64,000 nt of DNA. Origin: Chrysophaeum taylorii. Lineage: Eukaryota; Sar; Pelagophyceae; Pelagomonadales; Pelagomonadaceae. Positions 17,811 through 26,330 of the stretch are shown here, piece after piece. The DNA lies in NCBI GenBank assembly GCA_029834535.1, contig JAQMWT010000027.1:109723-173722 (forward strand). Reading direction: 5' to 3'. The notes under the pieces are model-generated. The model was not told the DNA's origin. It ran no database searches and was given only the letters and a program-made list of their open reading frames with translations. The first letter of the stretch is position 1; the number at the start of each line of letters is the position of its first letter. The position numbers and the translations under genes are program-made.

Positions 17811-20800
17811 ATGGCAGAGGTCCGGCCGGCCGAGGAAGAGCGAGTGCACGCGATCGTCGACGGCGGGCGCGCCGCGAACGTCTTCACGAGTCTATCGGCG
17901 GTCCCCTTAATTGGAGGCGTGTGCGATGTAGCCAAAAAAATCTTGGATGACGTCCGGGAATACGAAGGTAATGCGGAGGACGCGGCAGAGGCCGGCCGCT
18001 GCGTCCTCGACGTCCTCGACTTCCTCCTCGTCCTCACGCGTCGCGAGGATGCGTTGCCTGAAAAGAGAGAGGACAAGGTGCGCGAGGCGATGGAAGACCT
18101 CGAGCTTTTGCTCGGGGATTTTAAAGCTGCCGTCCAAGAATTTGGCACGCGTGGCTTCTTCAAACGGGCTTGGAATTTGCGCAAGTACAACGTGGGAACT
18201 TTATCACGCATCGACGGTATGATCCGCGACAAGCTTGACTTCCTCGCTAACCTGTATGGCCTGGCACGAGATGCGCGCGTCGTCCAGCACTCGCCCCGAG
18301 TTATGCCGTATAAGCTCGAGGCGGTGCTCCTGAAGTACGTCGATGAGCGCCACGACAGCGACGAGAAAGCCCTCCAGGATGCCGCCACGGTGGGCGGGGT
18401 TCACCCAGAGGAGACCAGGGCGGCGCTCGCGGCGCTGGACTATAGCCAAGACCAGTCCCCGCCGCTGCTGGAAGAGAAGAACTATTCGCGTTTGAAGGAA
18501 CTAATCTTTCTGCTTAAGCGCGCCGTTGAGCGCGGTGACGCCGCTGCTGTTCGGCTTGCCGGTAAGACGGTATCCGAGGTGATGGCCAAAACGTGCTTAC
18601 TTACTATTTATCGAAAATGCCTCGTCGTGCAGCTGCTCGCGGCGAGCTTCGCTGACGACGCGAAGACGATCGGCGCACTACTCGAAAGAGCTCCTGAGAT
18701 CATCCATGAGATGTTGTCTGATGTCGGCGGGGCGGCGTTGGCACTCTCGGCGCTTCACATCTCGGCGATGCGCGGGAACATAGATGCCGTCAAGAAACTG
18801 AAGAACATGAACGGTGACTTCACCATCCCTGATGCGTGTAAGCGAACACCGTTGCATCACGCTGCTGCCCGCGGCCACGCCAAGGTTATCTCGTACTTTC
18901 TGCTGCACTGCGGTGTTGATGTCAATGCCAAAGATCGCGACGACTGGACGGCCCTGATGTGCGCCAGCCACGAAGGCTTCCTCAACGTCGTCGAGCGCCT
19001 CGTCGAGATTGGTTACGCAGACGTGAATTCCGGGTATGACGGTGACGACGGCGACGAAACTGCTATCGACTTGGCTTTGTGTCGCGGCCACACCGACATC
19101 GTAAATTATCTGGATGAGCACGGGGCACGAAGACTCTCACATCCGTTCTCGTTTAATTCAGACGGCTCAATGATCACGCTAACTTTTAGCCGCGAATTGG
19201 TTCGCATCAGCGTCGGTCGGACATCAAGCCTGCGTCTTCAACTCCCGCTCGCGGGACTGCTCGGTGCTGACGACGAGAAGACCGCGCACGTCGGCGTTTC
19301 AAATGGCGGTGAGATTTCGGCACGTCATCTCGATTCGCCCTCGGTCAAGGAGATAGACTCAGCTGTATCTGGCGACGTGTTGCGTTCTGCGTCGAGTACT
19401 GTTGACGGTGCCGTTGGCACGGGTTTCCCGACCAAGCACTATCTGCCTTTCGGCATCGGGAAGCTCTACCCGGGGTACCTCGTTTCTTTACCTACGACTG
19501 GTCGTCCAATCTTTGAGGTTGTCGACTTCATCGCAGAAGGGGGTTATGCCGAAATTTACGTTGTTCGATCGATGACTCACATCGCGACGTTGCATGCCAT
19601 GAGGCGCGTTCGCTTCGACGCTCTCCGAGGAGGGACCTCCGGCACCAAGAAGAAGAAGATCATCGAAGAGATTCGACTTTTTCGCGAAATCTTGCTCCTG
19701 GCCGAGCTCGGCGCGCATCCTCATATCGTTTCGCTGCACTACTTCGTCACGTCAAATACTGCCGAGTATTTACTATTTACGACACTCATTGACGGGGCCC
19801 GCGTTCTAGGACGACTTGTCTCGAGTGGAGATCTATACGACGGGGACACGAGCGCCGTGCGTGTGTCTATCTCTTCATTGCTTCAGCAGTTGGGCTCGGC
19901 GATCGCGTTCTGTCACTCGTGCGGCGTGCTGCATCAAGATGTCACGCTCAATAACGTACTGGTCGATAGCAAAGGCCGTGCCTATCTTGGGGGATTCGGG
20001 AACGCGCGCCGCGGTAACGGTGTTGACGCTCAGCTTCGTGCCCCGCTCGAGGGATGCACGCGTGCTTATGCGTCTCCTGAAGTTATCGCGGCGCTCGACA
20101 TGTCATCTCGTCGAACGCGCGACGTACCAATTGTTTCGCCTGCTGAGACGGACATCTGGGCTTATGGCGTTGTCGCGCTGCACTTGTACCGTGCTGACGA
20201 GGAGACAATTCCTGCAATAGACGTGAACAAGATTCTCGAATCTACCGTTGTTTTGAAGCCACCGGACGCAAGCTGGACACAAATCGATGTAAAGACGTGG
20301 CTGCGAAAAAACTCGCTTTCTATCCCGTCAAACACACTTGATGGCGCATCATTATTTGAATTGTTGCCAAACAACCTCTGCGACGGTTTGCCATGGATTA
20401 AAAAAAAACGTGATCGAGTGCGATTGCGCCGAATGCTCTTGGCGCCACCTCCCGCCATGAGCACTCTCATGCAACAGTGCCTCGCCCCGGACGTCAATGG
20501 AAGGCCAACGTGCGGCGAAGCCCTGCTCGAGGCGATAGAACTTCCCATCGCAGCGGTGTCTTGTGCTGCCGCTGAAACCGATGACGCCGCACAGAAGCTG
20601 CTCAACATCGGCCGAGCGGTGGTCGAGCTAAACGATGTCGAACTTGCATGCAGGGTGTGCAGGGCTCTCGAGGCCACGGGAGCAAATAGTAGCGACATGG
20701 CGGACTGCTACGCGCTCGTCGCCTGTGCGCACTTACGATCTGGCGATAACGAGGAGGCAACGAAGGCGAGTGACAGGGCAATAGAGCATGACCCTGCGCA

Positions 20801-23800
20801 CGGCGGTGCGCTTTTTATCAAAGCGGAGGCAACGCACCGTCGCGACCCAAGTTTGTCAGGCTCGCTATTTGTCGATGTTGTCTGCCAGGCGCGATTGTAC
20901 GATGCGAAACTCTTCGCCTTACCGTGCACCCTTGAGAAAGATAGCGTTGCCTACCTCAAGGTTACCAAAGACGAAGCGGACTCGGCGCGTGATCTCGTCA
21001 CCAACGACCGAGTCTCGGTGTCGAAATGTGTTAGGGAGCTCCCTCCGAGCGTTGTGATTCGAAGCGACGTCAAGACTGCAGACTCTCGGCTTGAGCCGTC
21101 GCCGTTAAGGATTATGGCGGGTTCAGTCCCTCACCGCATCCGGGCCGCTCTCACCAACGTCGTGTGCAGCAGCGAAAGCGTTGAAGCGGCGATGCGCACT
21201 GGTCGCGTTGTGGTCGAAGGGGCTGCGGGTTCGGGAAAGGGGTGGACCCTGCGCGCTCTCGTCGTCGCGCTCTGCGAGAATCAGCTTGACGACGCCGATT
21301 CGAATGCGTCGCAGCTCGTATTCCCTTTGACAATCTCTCTCGCAAGCATTGAAGATCCCGAGAGCGACTGGCTCGGCCGAGCGATTGACGACGCTCAAGA
21401 CCATTGCGAGGTCCTTCGATTAGCGCGGGTCGAACGACGCCTCGTTCTCTGTCTCGACGGCCTCAACGAAATTACGCCGCTTACTCGACAGTCGATTGTC
21501 AAGAAGATCGTGAAGTACTCTCGAAGTTGCTTGCTGACCGTCGTCACTTCGCGCCCCATGGCTGGGAACGTCGACGAATTCGCACCGCACGGTTTTAGTT
21601 TTCTAAACATCGCTCAAGTCAATCCAAAGCACCTTGAGGCGCTTGGGCTTCCCAAAAAAATTTCAAGCCTCGTCGAGACTCCGCTCGCCTTCCGTCTCGC
21701 CTTGCTCGCTTTGTTTCCTGGCGGAGGTTCGACAGCGACGCCGCAGGCAGTGCCAGCTATTCACAGTTGTTTCGACATACTCCGCATCGCAGACAAAGAG
21801 TTTATGGCCCGCTCTATGAAGCTGGCACAACAAGATGGAACGCTTGCCGTTGCGCGCGATGTTCTGTGCGATTGCGACCCCGTCGAAGTACGTGGAGTCT
21901 TTGAGCGGCTCGCACTCATGGCACACGTGGATCGACGCGTCTTGCTGCAACGTGCCGACTTTGAATACTTAAACTCACCGCGCGTGGCTGCGGCGATCTG
22001 GAGCCTAGCGCGGTCCGGACTTCTTCCTCCACTCGCGCCACGTGGCGACTCTGCTGTAGCTTTTTTCAACCTGACTTTCCAGGAATATTATGCTGCGAGC
22101 ATCCTTGGGCCTGACAGTCTTCTTGACGACGCATTCGATTTTGGCGACCCATGGTGGGAGTTGCCCGCGCTCTTTGCGTTCCAGCTCGCGGACCCACACG
22201 TACGAAATCGAGTGCTCGAAGCCCTAGCTTCGAAGATTCCCAAAATACGCGTCGGCGAGACGGTCGAAGTGAAGGCGAAAGAAAAGAATGCTTATTTCCC
22301 ACGCGTTGTAGTAGCACCTTTGGATTCCAATGGCAAAATTGGCGTCGACCACCGAGGGTCGCCTACTGAACTTGTCTCCGTGCAGCGCGTGCGTCGAGAC
22401 GTAGCGAGCGTTGCGGCGCTCGCGCGCCGTGCTGCCGCAGAGGGAGTGACTGCTCTTGTGGCTGGGCTTCTCGACCATGGTGCCGACCTCATCACACCAG
22501 TCGATTCCAATACGAAAGATAGCGCCCTGCATGCGGCCGCTCGATTTGGCAGGTCCGAGTGTGCTAGAGTTTTGGTTCGCGCCGGCGCGCGTCCGTTTTC
22601 GCTTAACAGATTTGGTTCCACACCTCTTTATCTCGGCACGTCGAAGGCCGTTGCAGTATACTATCGAGCGGAGATGGTTCGCGTCTTTGAGCCTCCAAAG
22701 TGCGATGCGGAACTGGCAGCCCATCCACTTTTTTCACAAGTCATCACGTGGCTTGACAGCGAGAATGAATCATTCGACACTATTCCCGACAACGAGTGGG
22801 ACGACGACGCACGTTTGTATGCGTTTGCACAAGTTTGTGATCGCAGGCGAACGCGTGCCGCGGCGGCATTAGCGGCCTCGATTGATTCGCCGAATAGTTG
22901 TTTTGGCGGTGGCGTCAGCATGCCGCTTCACTTCGCGATCGTGAATTCGTGCTCTTGTGCCCTAAGCATACTTCTCGAACGCGGGGCGCGACTGGACGAC
23001 GGCGCGGGTAAAACAGCATTGGAACTAGCATCGAGGTTCAATTGCATCGACGCGCTCTCACTGATCGTCCAAAACATTGAAGATGGAGATGACTTTCTCG
23101 CGGACGCGCTCTTTCCATGTGCACGATTCGGGTTTGTCGAGTGCGCGAAGATCTTGATCGCAAAAAAGGCCGACGTCAACAAAGCGAGAGCCAAAAATGA
23201 TGGGTCGACACCTCTTCACTTCGCGTCTTGGAATGGCCACGTCGAGTGCGTTGGGCTGTTGATCGAGGCGGGTGCCGAGGTTGACAAAGCGCGGACTGAT
23301 GTTGGTGCGACTCCGCTTCACGTGGCATCTCAAAACGGTCACGTCGAGTGCGCGCGACAATTGATCGACAACGGCGCCGACGTAAACAAACAGCTGGCAA
23401 AAAATGGCCTGTCACCGCTATTCGTGGCATGTACAGCGGGCTACGTCGAGTGTGCGCGGCTGCTGATCGCGAACGGTGCCTATGTCGACAAATTTTCGGC
23501 CGACGGAGGCTGGACCCCGCTTCACCAGTCGTGTCGAAAAGGCCGCGTAGAGTGTGTGCACCTTCTGATCGAGATGGGCGCCGAGATTGACAAAGCATGG
23601 ACAAAAGATGGGGTGACTCCGCTTCATGTGGCGTCTAAACATGGTTTTGTTGATTGTGTGCGTGTTTTGATTACGAATGGCGCAGAGGTCGATAAGGCGC
23701 TGGCCAGCGATGGCTCGACGCCTCTCCACATGGCATCTCACAACGGCCACCTCGAGTGCGCGCGTCTCTTGATCGAAAAGGGTGCCAAGGTCGCCAAGAC

Positions 23801-25892
23801 GTTGACGATCAATGGTTCGACCTCTCTCCACCTGGCGTCTGAGAACGGCCGCGTCGAGTGCGTGCAGCTCTTGATGGAGAACGACGCCACCACAGTCGAC
23901 AAAGCGCGGACCAACGATGGCGCGACCTCGCTTCACGTTGCATCTAAAAACGGGCACGTCGAGTGCGTGCGGGTCCTGATTGAGAATGGCGCCACGGTTG
24001 ACAAGGAGTTGACCAGCGATGGCTCGACCTCGCTTCGTCTCGCATCTGAGAACGGCCACGCCGAGTGTGCGAGGCTCTTGATAGCGCGGGGTGCCAAAGT
24101 CAACAAAGCGCGGCCTGTCGACGCTTCCTCTCCGCTTCACATGGCGTCTCATAACGGCCACTTCGAGTGCGCGAAGCTCTTGATCGAGGAAGGTGCCAAG
24201 ATCGACGAAGTGCTAATCGTCGACGGATCCACGCCACTCCACCTGGCGTCTGAAAGCGGCCACATCGAGTGCGTGCAGCTTCTGATCGAGAACGGCGCCA
24301 CGGTGGACAAAGCAAGGGTCGACGACGGCGCGACCCCGCTTCACCTTGCATCCGAGAGCGATGATCGCGTCGAAATCGTGCGGCTCTTGGTTGCAAAGGG
24401 CGCCGACGTTAACAAGAAGTTGACCGACGATGGTTCGACTCCGCTTCGCCTGGCGTCCGACAACGGCCACGTCGAGTGCGTGAAGCTCTTGATTTCAATG
24501 GGCGCCGGGATTGACAAAGCTTCGACCGACGATGGCTCGACGCCGCTTCACATGGCGTGTCATAACGACCACGCGGAGTGCGCACGTCTCTTGATCGAGG
24601 CGGGAGCCGACATCGACAAGAATTTGACCACCGATGGTTCGAGTCCGCTCCACTTGGCGGCAGAAAACGGCAACGCGGCGTGCGTGCAGCTCTTGGTCGA
24701 GAAGGGCACCAAAGCCGTCGATGCGAGGACCAACAACGGCCTGACCCCGCTCCGCCTGGCGTCCGAGAATGGCTACTGTGAGTGCGCGAGGCTCTTGATT
24801 TCGAAAGGCGCCGAGGTCGACAAAATAGCGATCGACGACGGTTCGACTCCGCTTCACGCGGCGTCTCGGAACGGGCACGTCGAGTGCGCGCGGCTCTTGA
24901 TTGCTCATGGTGCACGCATTACCAAAACGAGGACTGGTGATGGGTCGACCGCGCTTCACCTAGCGTCCGAGAATGGCCAAGTGGAGGGGGCGCGGCTGTT
25001 GATCGACGCGGGCGCCGATGTCGCCAGCGCGCGAACCAAAGATGGCGCGACGCCGCTTCACTTGGCTTCGGAGAACGGCCACATGGAGTGCGTGCAGTTG
25101 TTGATCGAGAAGGGCACCGAGGCGGACGGAGGGAGGCTTTCCGACGGCGCGACGCCGCTCCACATGGCGTCTCACAACGACCACGTCGAGTGCGTGCAGC
25201 TGTTGATCGACATGGGCGTCGAGACCGACAAGCCGAGGCTATCCGACGGCGCGACGCCGCTTCACGTAGCCTCCGAGAGTGGACACGTCGAGTGTATGCA
25301 GCTATTAATTGCGGAGGGCGCCAAGGCCAACAAGGCGAGGACGACCGACGGTGCGACGCCGCTGCACATGGCGGCTCAGAACGGGCACGTCGAATGCGTG
25401 CGGCTTTTGATCGCGCACGGTGCGGTGGTCGACCTGTCGTCGACCGATGGTGGCGTGACGGCACTTCACATGGCGGCTCTGAACGGCCACCTCGATTGCG
25501 CACGGCTGTTGATCGAGAAGGGTGCCGAGGTCGACAAAGCGAGGACCGACGACGGCGGGACGCCGCTGCACATGGCGTCTCAGAATGGGAACGTCGAGTG
25601 CGCTCGGGTGTTGATTGGCGAGGGGGCCAAGGTCGACACTCCGCGGAGCAACGACGGGTGGGCCCCTTTGCACCTGGCGGCCAATAACGGACACGTCGAG
25701 TGCGTGCGGTTCCTGGTTGGGGCGGGTGCCGACGTGCGTGCGAAGACGCACCAGCGTCGCACGCCGCGCGACGTGGCGATCTCGCGGGACGTCCAGAAGA
25801 CGCTCTCCGAGGCGGAGGCGACCTCGCGCGCGGGGTCCTGCTTGTGTGTGTCAAAAAGCAGCAGCAAGGCCTTCAAAGTCTCCTACTGGTAG
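17811..25892 (+). CDS. Giant NLR-like protein: helical bundle, ANK, pseudokinase, TPR-like, NACHT, 25 ANK
   Basis: 2693 residues, one uninterrupted exon from the ATG at 17811. Domains in order: (1) about 1-150, an all-helical domain with SAVPLIGGVCDVAKKIL and FFKRAWNLRKYN, resembling the MLKL/HeLo-type four-helix bundle; (2) about 307-441, four ankyrin repeats; (3) about 568-910, a kinase fold with IAEGGYAEIY, but beta3 Lys is Arg598, the catalytic loop is HQDVTLNN (D710 kept, Lys replaced by T712) and DFG is GFG (728-730), so a likely pseudokinase; (4) about 920-1020, TPR-like helices; (5) NACHT ATPase, Walker A GAAGSGKG (1137-1144) and Walker B LCLDGLNE (1213-1220), extending to about 1500; (6) an isolated repeat near 1571 and another near 1704; (7) 1797-2648, 25 ankyrin repeats, then a partial cap. 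An NLR-type sensor/cell-death role is inferred from architecture. It sits beside a gene-poor block, with lower GC than its neighbours. Confidence 0.85.
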   Translation: MAEVRPAEEERVHAIVDGGRAANVFTSLSAVPLIGGVCDVAKKILDDVREYEGNAEDAAEAGRCVLDVLDFLLVLTRREDALPEKREDKVREAMEDLELLLGDFKAAVQEFGTRGFFKRAWNLRKYNVGTLSRIDGMIRDKLDFLANLYGLARDARVVQHSPRVMPYKLEAVLLKYVDERHDSDEKALQDAATVGGVHPEETRAALAALDYSQDQSPPLLEEKNYSRLKELIFLLKRAVERGDAAAVRLAGKTVSEVMAKTCLLTIYRKCLVVQLLAASFADDAKTIGALLERAPEIIHEMLSDVGGAALALSALHISAMRGNIDAVKKLKNMNGDFTIPDACKRTPLHHAAARGHAKVISYFLLHCGVDVNAKDRDDWTALMCASHEGFLNVVERLVEIGYADVNSGYDGDDGDETAIDLALCRGHTDIVNYLDEHGARRLSHPFSFNSDGSMITLTFSRELVRISVGRTSSLRLQLPLAGLLGADDEKTAHVGVSNGGEISARHLDSPSVKEIDSAVSGDVLRSASSTVDGAVGTGFPTKHYLPFGIGKLYPGYLVSLPTTGRPIFEVVDFIAEGGYAEIYVVRSMTHIATLHAMRRVRFDALRGGTSGTKKKKIIEEIRLFREILLLAELGAHPHIVSLHYFVTSNTAEYLLFTTLIDGARVLGRLVSSGDLYDGDTSAVRVSISSLLQQLGSAIAFCHSCGVLHQDVTLNNVLVDSKGRAYLGGFGNARRGNGVDAQLRAPLEGCTRAYASPEVIAALDMSSRRTRDVPIVSPAETDIWAYGVVALHLYRADEETIPAIDVNKILESTVVLKPPDASWTQIDVKTWLRKNSLSIPSNTLDGASLFELLPNNLCDGLPWIKKKRDRVRLRRMLLAPPPAMSTLMQQCLAPDVNGRPTCGEALLEAIELPIAAVSCAAAETDDAAQKLLNIGRAVVELNDVELACRVCRALEATGANSSDMADCYALVACAHLRSGDNEEATKASDRAIEHDPAHGGALFIKAEATHRRDPSLSGSLFVDVVCQARLYDAKLFALPCTLEKDSVAYLKVTKDEADSARDLVTNDRVSVSKCVRELPPSVVIRSDVKTADSRLEPSPLRIMAGSVPHRIRAALTNVVCSSESVEAAMRTGRVVVEGAAGSGKGWTLRALVVALCENQLDDADSNASQLVFPLTISLASIEDPESDWLGRAIDDAQDHCEVLRLARVERRLVLCLDGLNEITPLTRQSIVKKIVKYSRSCLLTVVTSRPMAGNVDEFAPHGFSFLNIAQVNPKHLEALGLPKKISSLVETPLAFRLALLALFPGGGSTATPQAVPAIHSCFDILRIADKEFMARSMKLAQQDGTLAVARDVLCDCDPVEVRGVFERLALMAHVDRRVLLQRADFEYLNSPRVAAAIWSLARSGLLPPLAPRGDSAVAFFNLTFQEYYAASILGPDSLLDDAFDFGDPWWELPALFAFQLADPHVRNRVLEALASKIPKIRVGETVEVKAKEKNAYFPRVVVAPLDSNGKIGVDHRGSPTELVSVQRVRRDVASVAALARRAAAEGVTALVAGLLDHGADLITPVDSNTKDSALHAAARFGRSECARVLVRAGARPFSLNRFGSTPLYLGTSKAVAVYYRAEMVRVFEPPKCDAELAAHPLFSQVITWLDSENESFDTIPDNEWDDDARLYAFAQVCDRRRTRAAAALAASIDSPNSCFGGGVSMPLHFAIVNSCSCALSILLERGARLDDGAGKTALELASRFNCIDALSLIVQNIEDGDDFLADALFPCARFGFVECAKILIAKKADVNKARAKNDGSTPLHFASWNGHVECVGLLIEAGAEVDKARTDVGATPLHVASQNGHVECARQLIDNGADVNKQLAKNGLSPLFVACTAGYVECARLLIANGAYVDKFSADGGWTPLHQSCRKGRVECVHLLIEMGAEIDKAWTKDGVTPLHVASKHGFVDCVRVLITNGAEVDKALASDGSTPLHMASHNGHLECARLLIEKGAKVAKTLTINGSTSLHLASENGRVECVQLLMENDATTVDKARTNDGATSLHVASKNGHVECVRVLIENGATVDKELTSDGSTSLRLASENGHAECARLLIARGAKVNKARPVDASSPLHMASHNGHFECAKLLIEEGAKIDEVLIVDGSTPLHLASESGHIECVQLLIENGATVDKARVDDGATPLHLASESDDRVEIVRLLVAKGADVNKKLTDDGSTPLRLASDNGHVECVKLLISMGAGIDKASTDDGSTPLHMACHNDHAECARLLIEAGADIDKNLTTDGSSPLHLAAENGNAACVQLLVEKGTKAVDARTNNGLTPLRLASENGYCECARLLISKGAEVDKIAIDDGSTPLHAASRNGHVECARLLIAHGARITKTRTGDGSTALHLASENGQVEGARLLIDAGADVASARTKDGATPLHLASENGHMECVQLLIEKGTEADGGRLSDGATPLHMASHNDHVECVQLLIDMGVETDKPRLSDGATPLHVASESGHVECMQLLIAEGAKANKARTTDGATPLHMAAQNGHVECVRLLIAHGAVVDLSSTDGGVTALHMAALNGHLDCARLLIEKGAEVDKARTDDGGTPLHMASQNGNVECARVLIGEGAKVDTPRSNDGWAPLHLAANNGHVECVRFLVGAGADVRAKTHQRRTPRDVAISRDVQKTLSEAEATSRAGSCLCVSKSSSKAFKVSYW
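23199..25754 (+). repeat. Coding minisatellite: 25 tandem 102-bp ankyrin units
   Basis: 2556 bp encode exactly 852 residues: 23 repeats of 34 residues and two of 35 (units 7 and 12). The consensus is DG(S/A)TPLH(L/M)AS then NGHVECVRLLI then a variable GA-x-V-D-K turn. Most ankyrin repeats are 33 residues, so the uniform 34-residue period is a private signature of this array. Variation concentrates in the last six residues and at a few helix positions, while the DNA of units stays very similar. Confidence 0.95.
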
Positions 25893-26330
25893 TGTTTTTT
25901 TTTTTTTTGCAGTTGTAGGGAACGATGTCATTCGTACAACAACTTTTCTTCTCTCCTCGGGCTGGTTTTGAAGCCGGAAAGTTTGCGGTATATGGGCGGT
26001 ATATGGATGGTCTTGGGACGCTCCGTGTCGCATGGCGACAGGCGCCAACTCTCCCCCGGCGCTCTTTTCAGCGCCGCACGTCCCGTGATTCTGCTGATCC
26101 CGTTGGGATCAATCACCGATTATTCTTGCCCGAATGGAATTCGAATTCGAAGATGCGGGGAAATCGGCAACAAGACGTCTGTCTTGTTTTGAAGCCCCCC
26201 CCCCCCCGGACTGTACTGCACTTAGTACTTAGTACTTAGTACTTAGTAATGTACTGGCGGTGGTGGCTCAAATTGCTATCGGGGGGGAATTCGAAGAAGC
26301 GAGGAAATATCTCGGAAGCAAGACTGGAGG
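25893..26330. other. Intergenic between the two giant genes
   Basis: 438 bp with a T-run just after the ankyrin gene stop, a C13-type run near 26195-26207 and a heptanucleotide array. No gene seen; probably contains the 3' end of one gene and the promoter of the next. Confidence 0.6.
26221..26248. repeat. (CTTAGTA)4 heptanucleotide repeat
   Basis: Four exact CTTAGTA units, about 80 bp upstream of the NRPS-like start codon. Confidence 0.95.

Noticed and set aside
23199-25754. CRISPR-like or non-coding minisatellite array
   Set aside because: The 102-bp period keeps one reading frame for 25 units and encodes ankyrin repeats; the host is a eukaryote.
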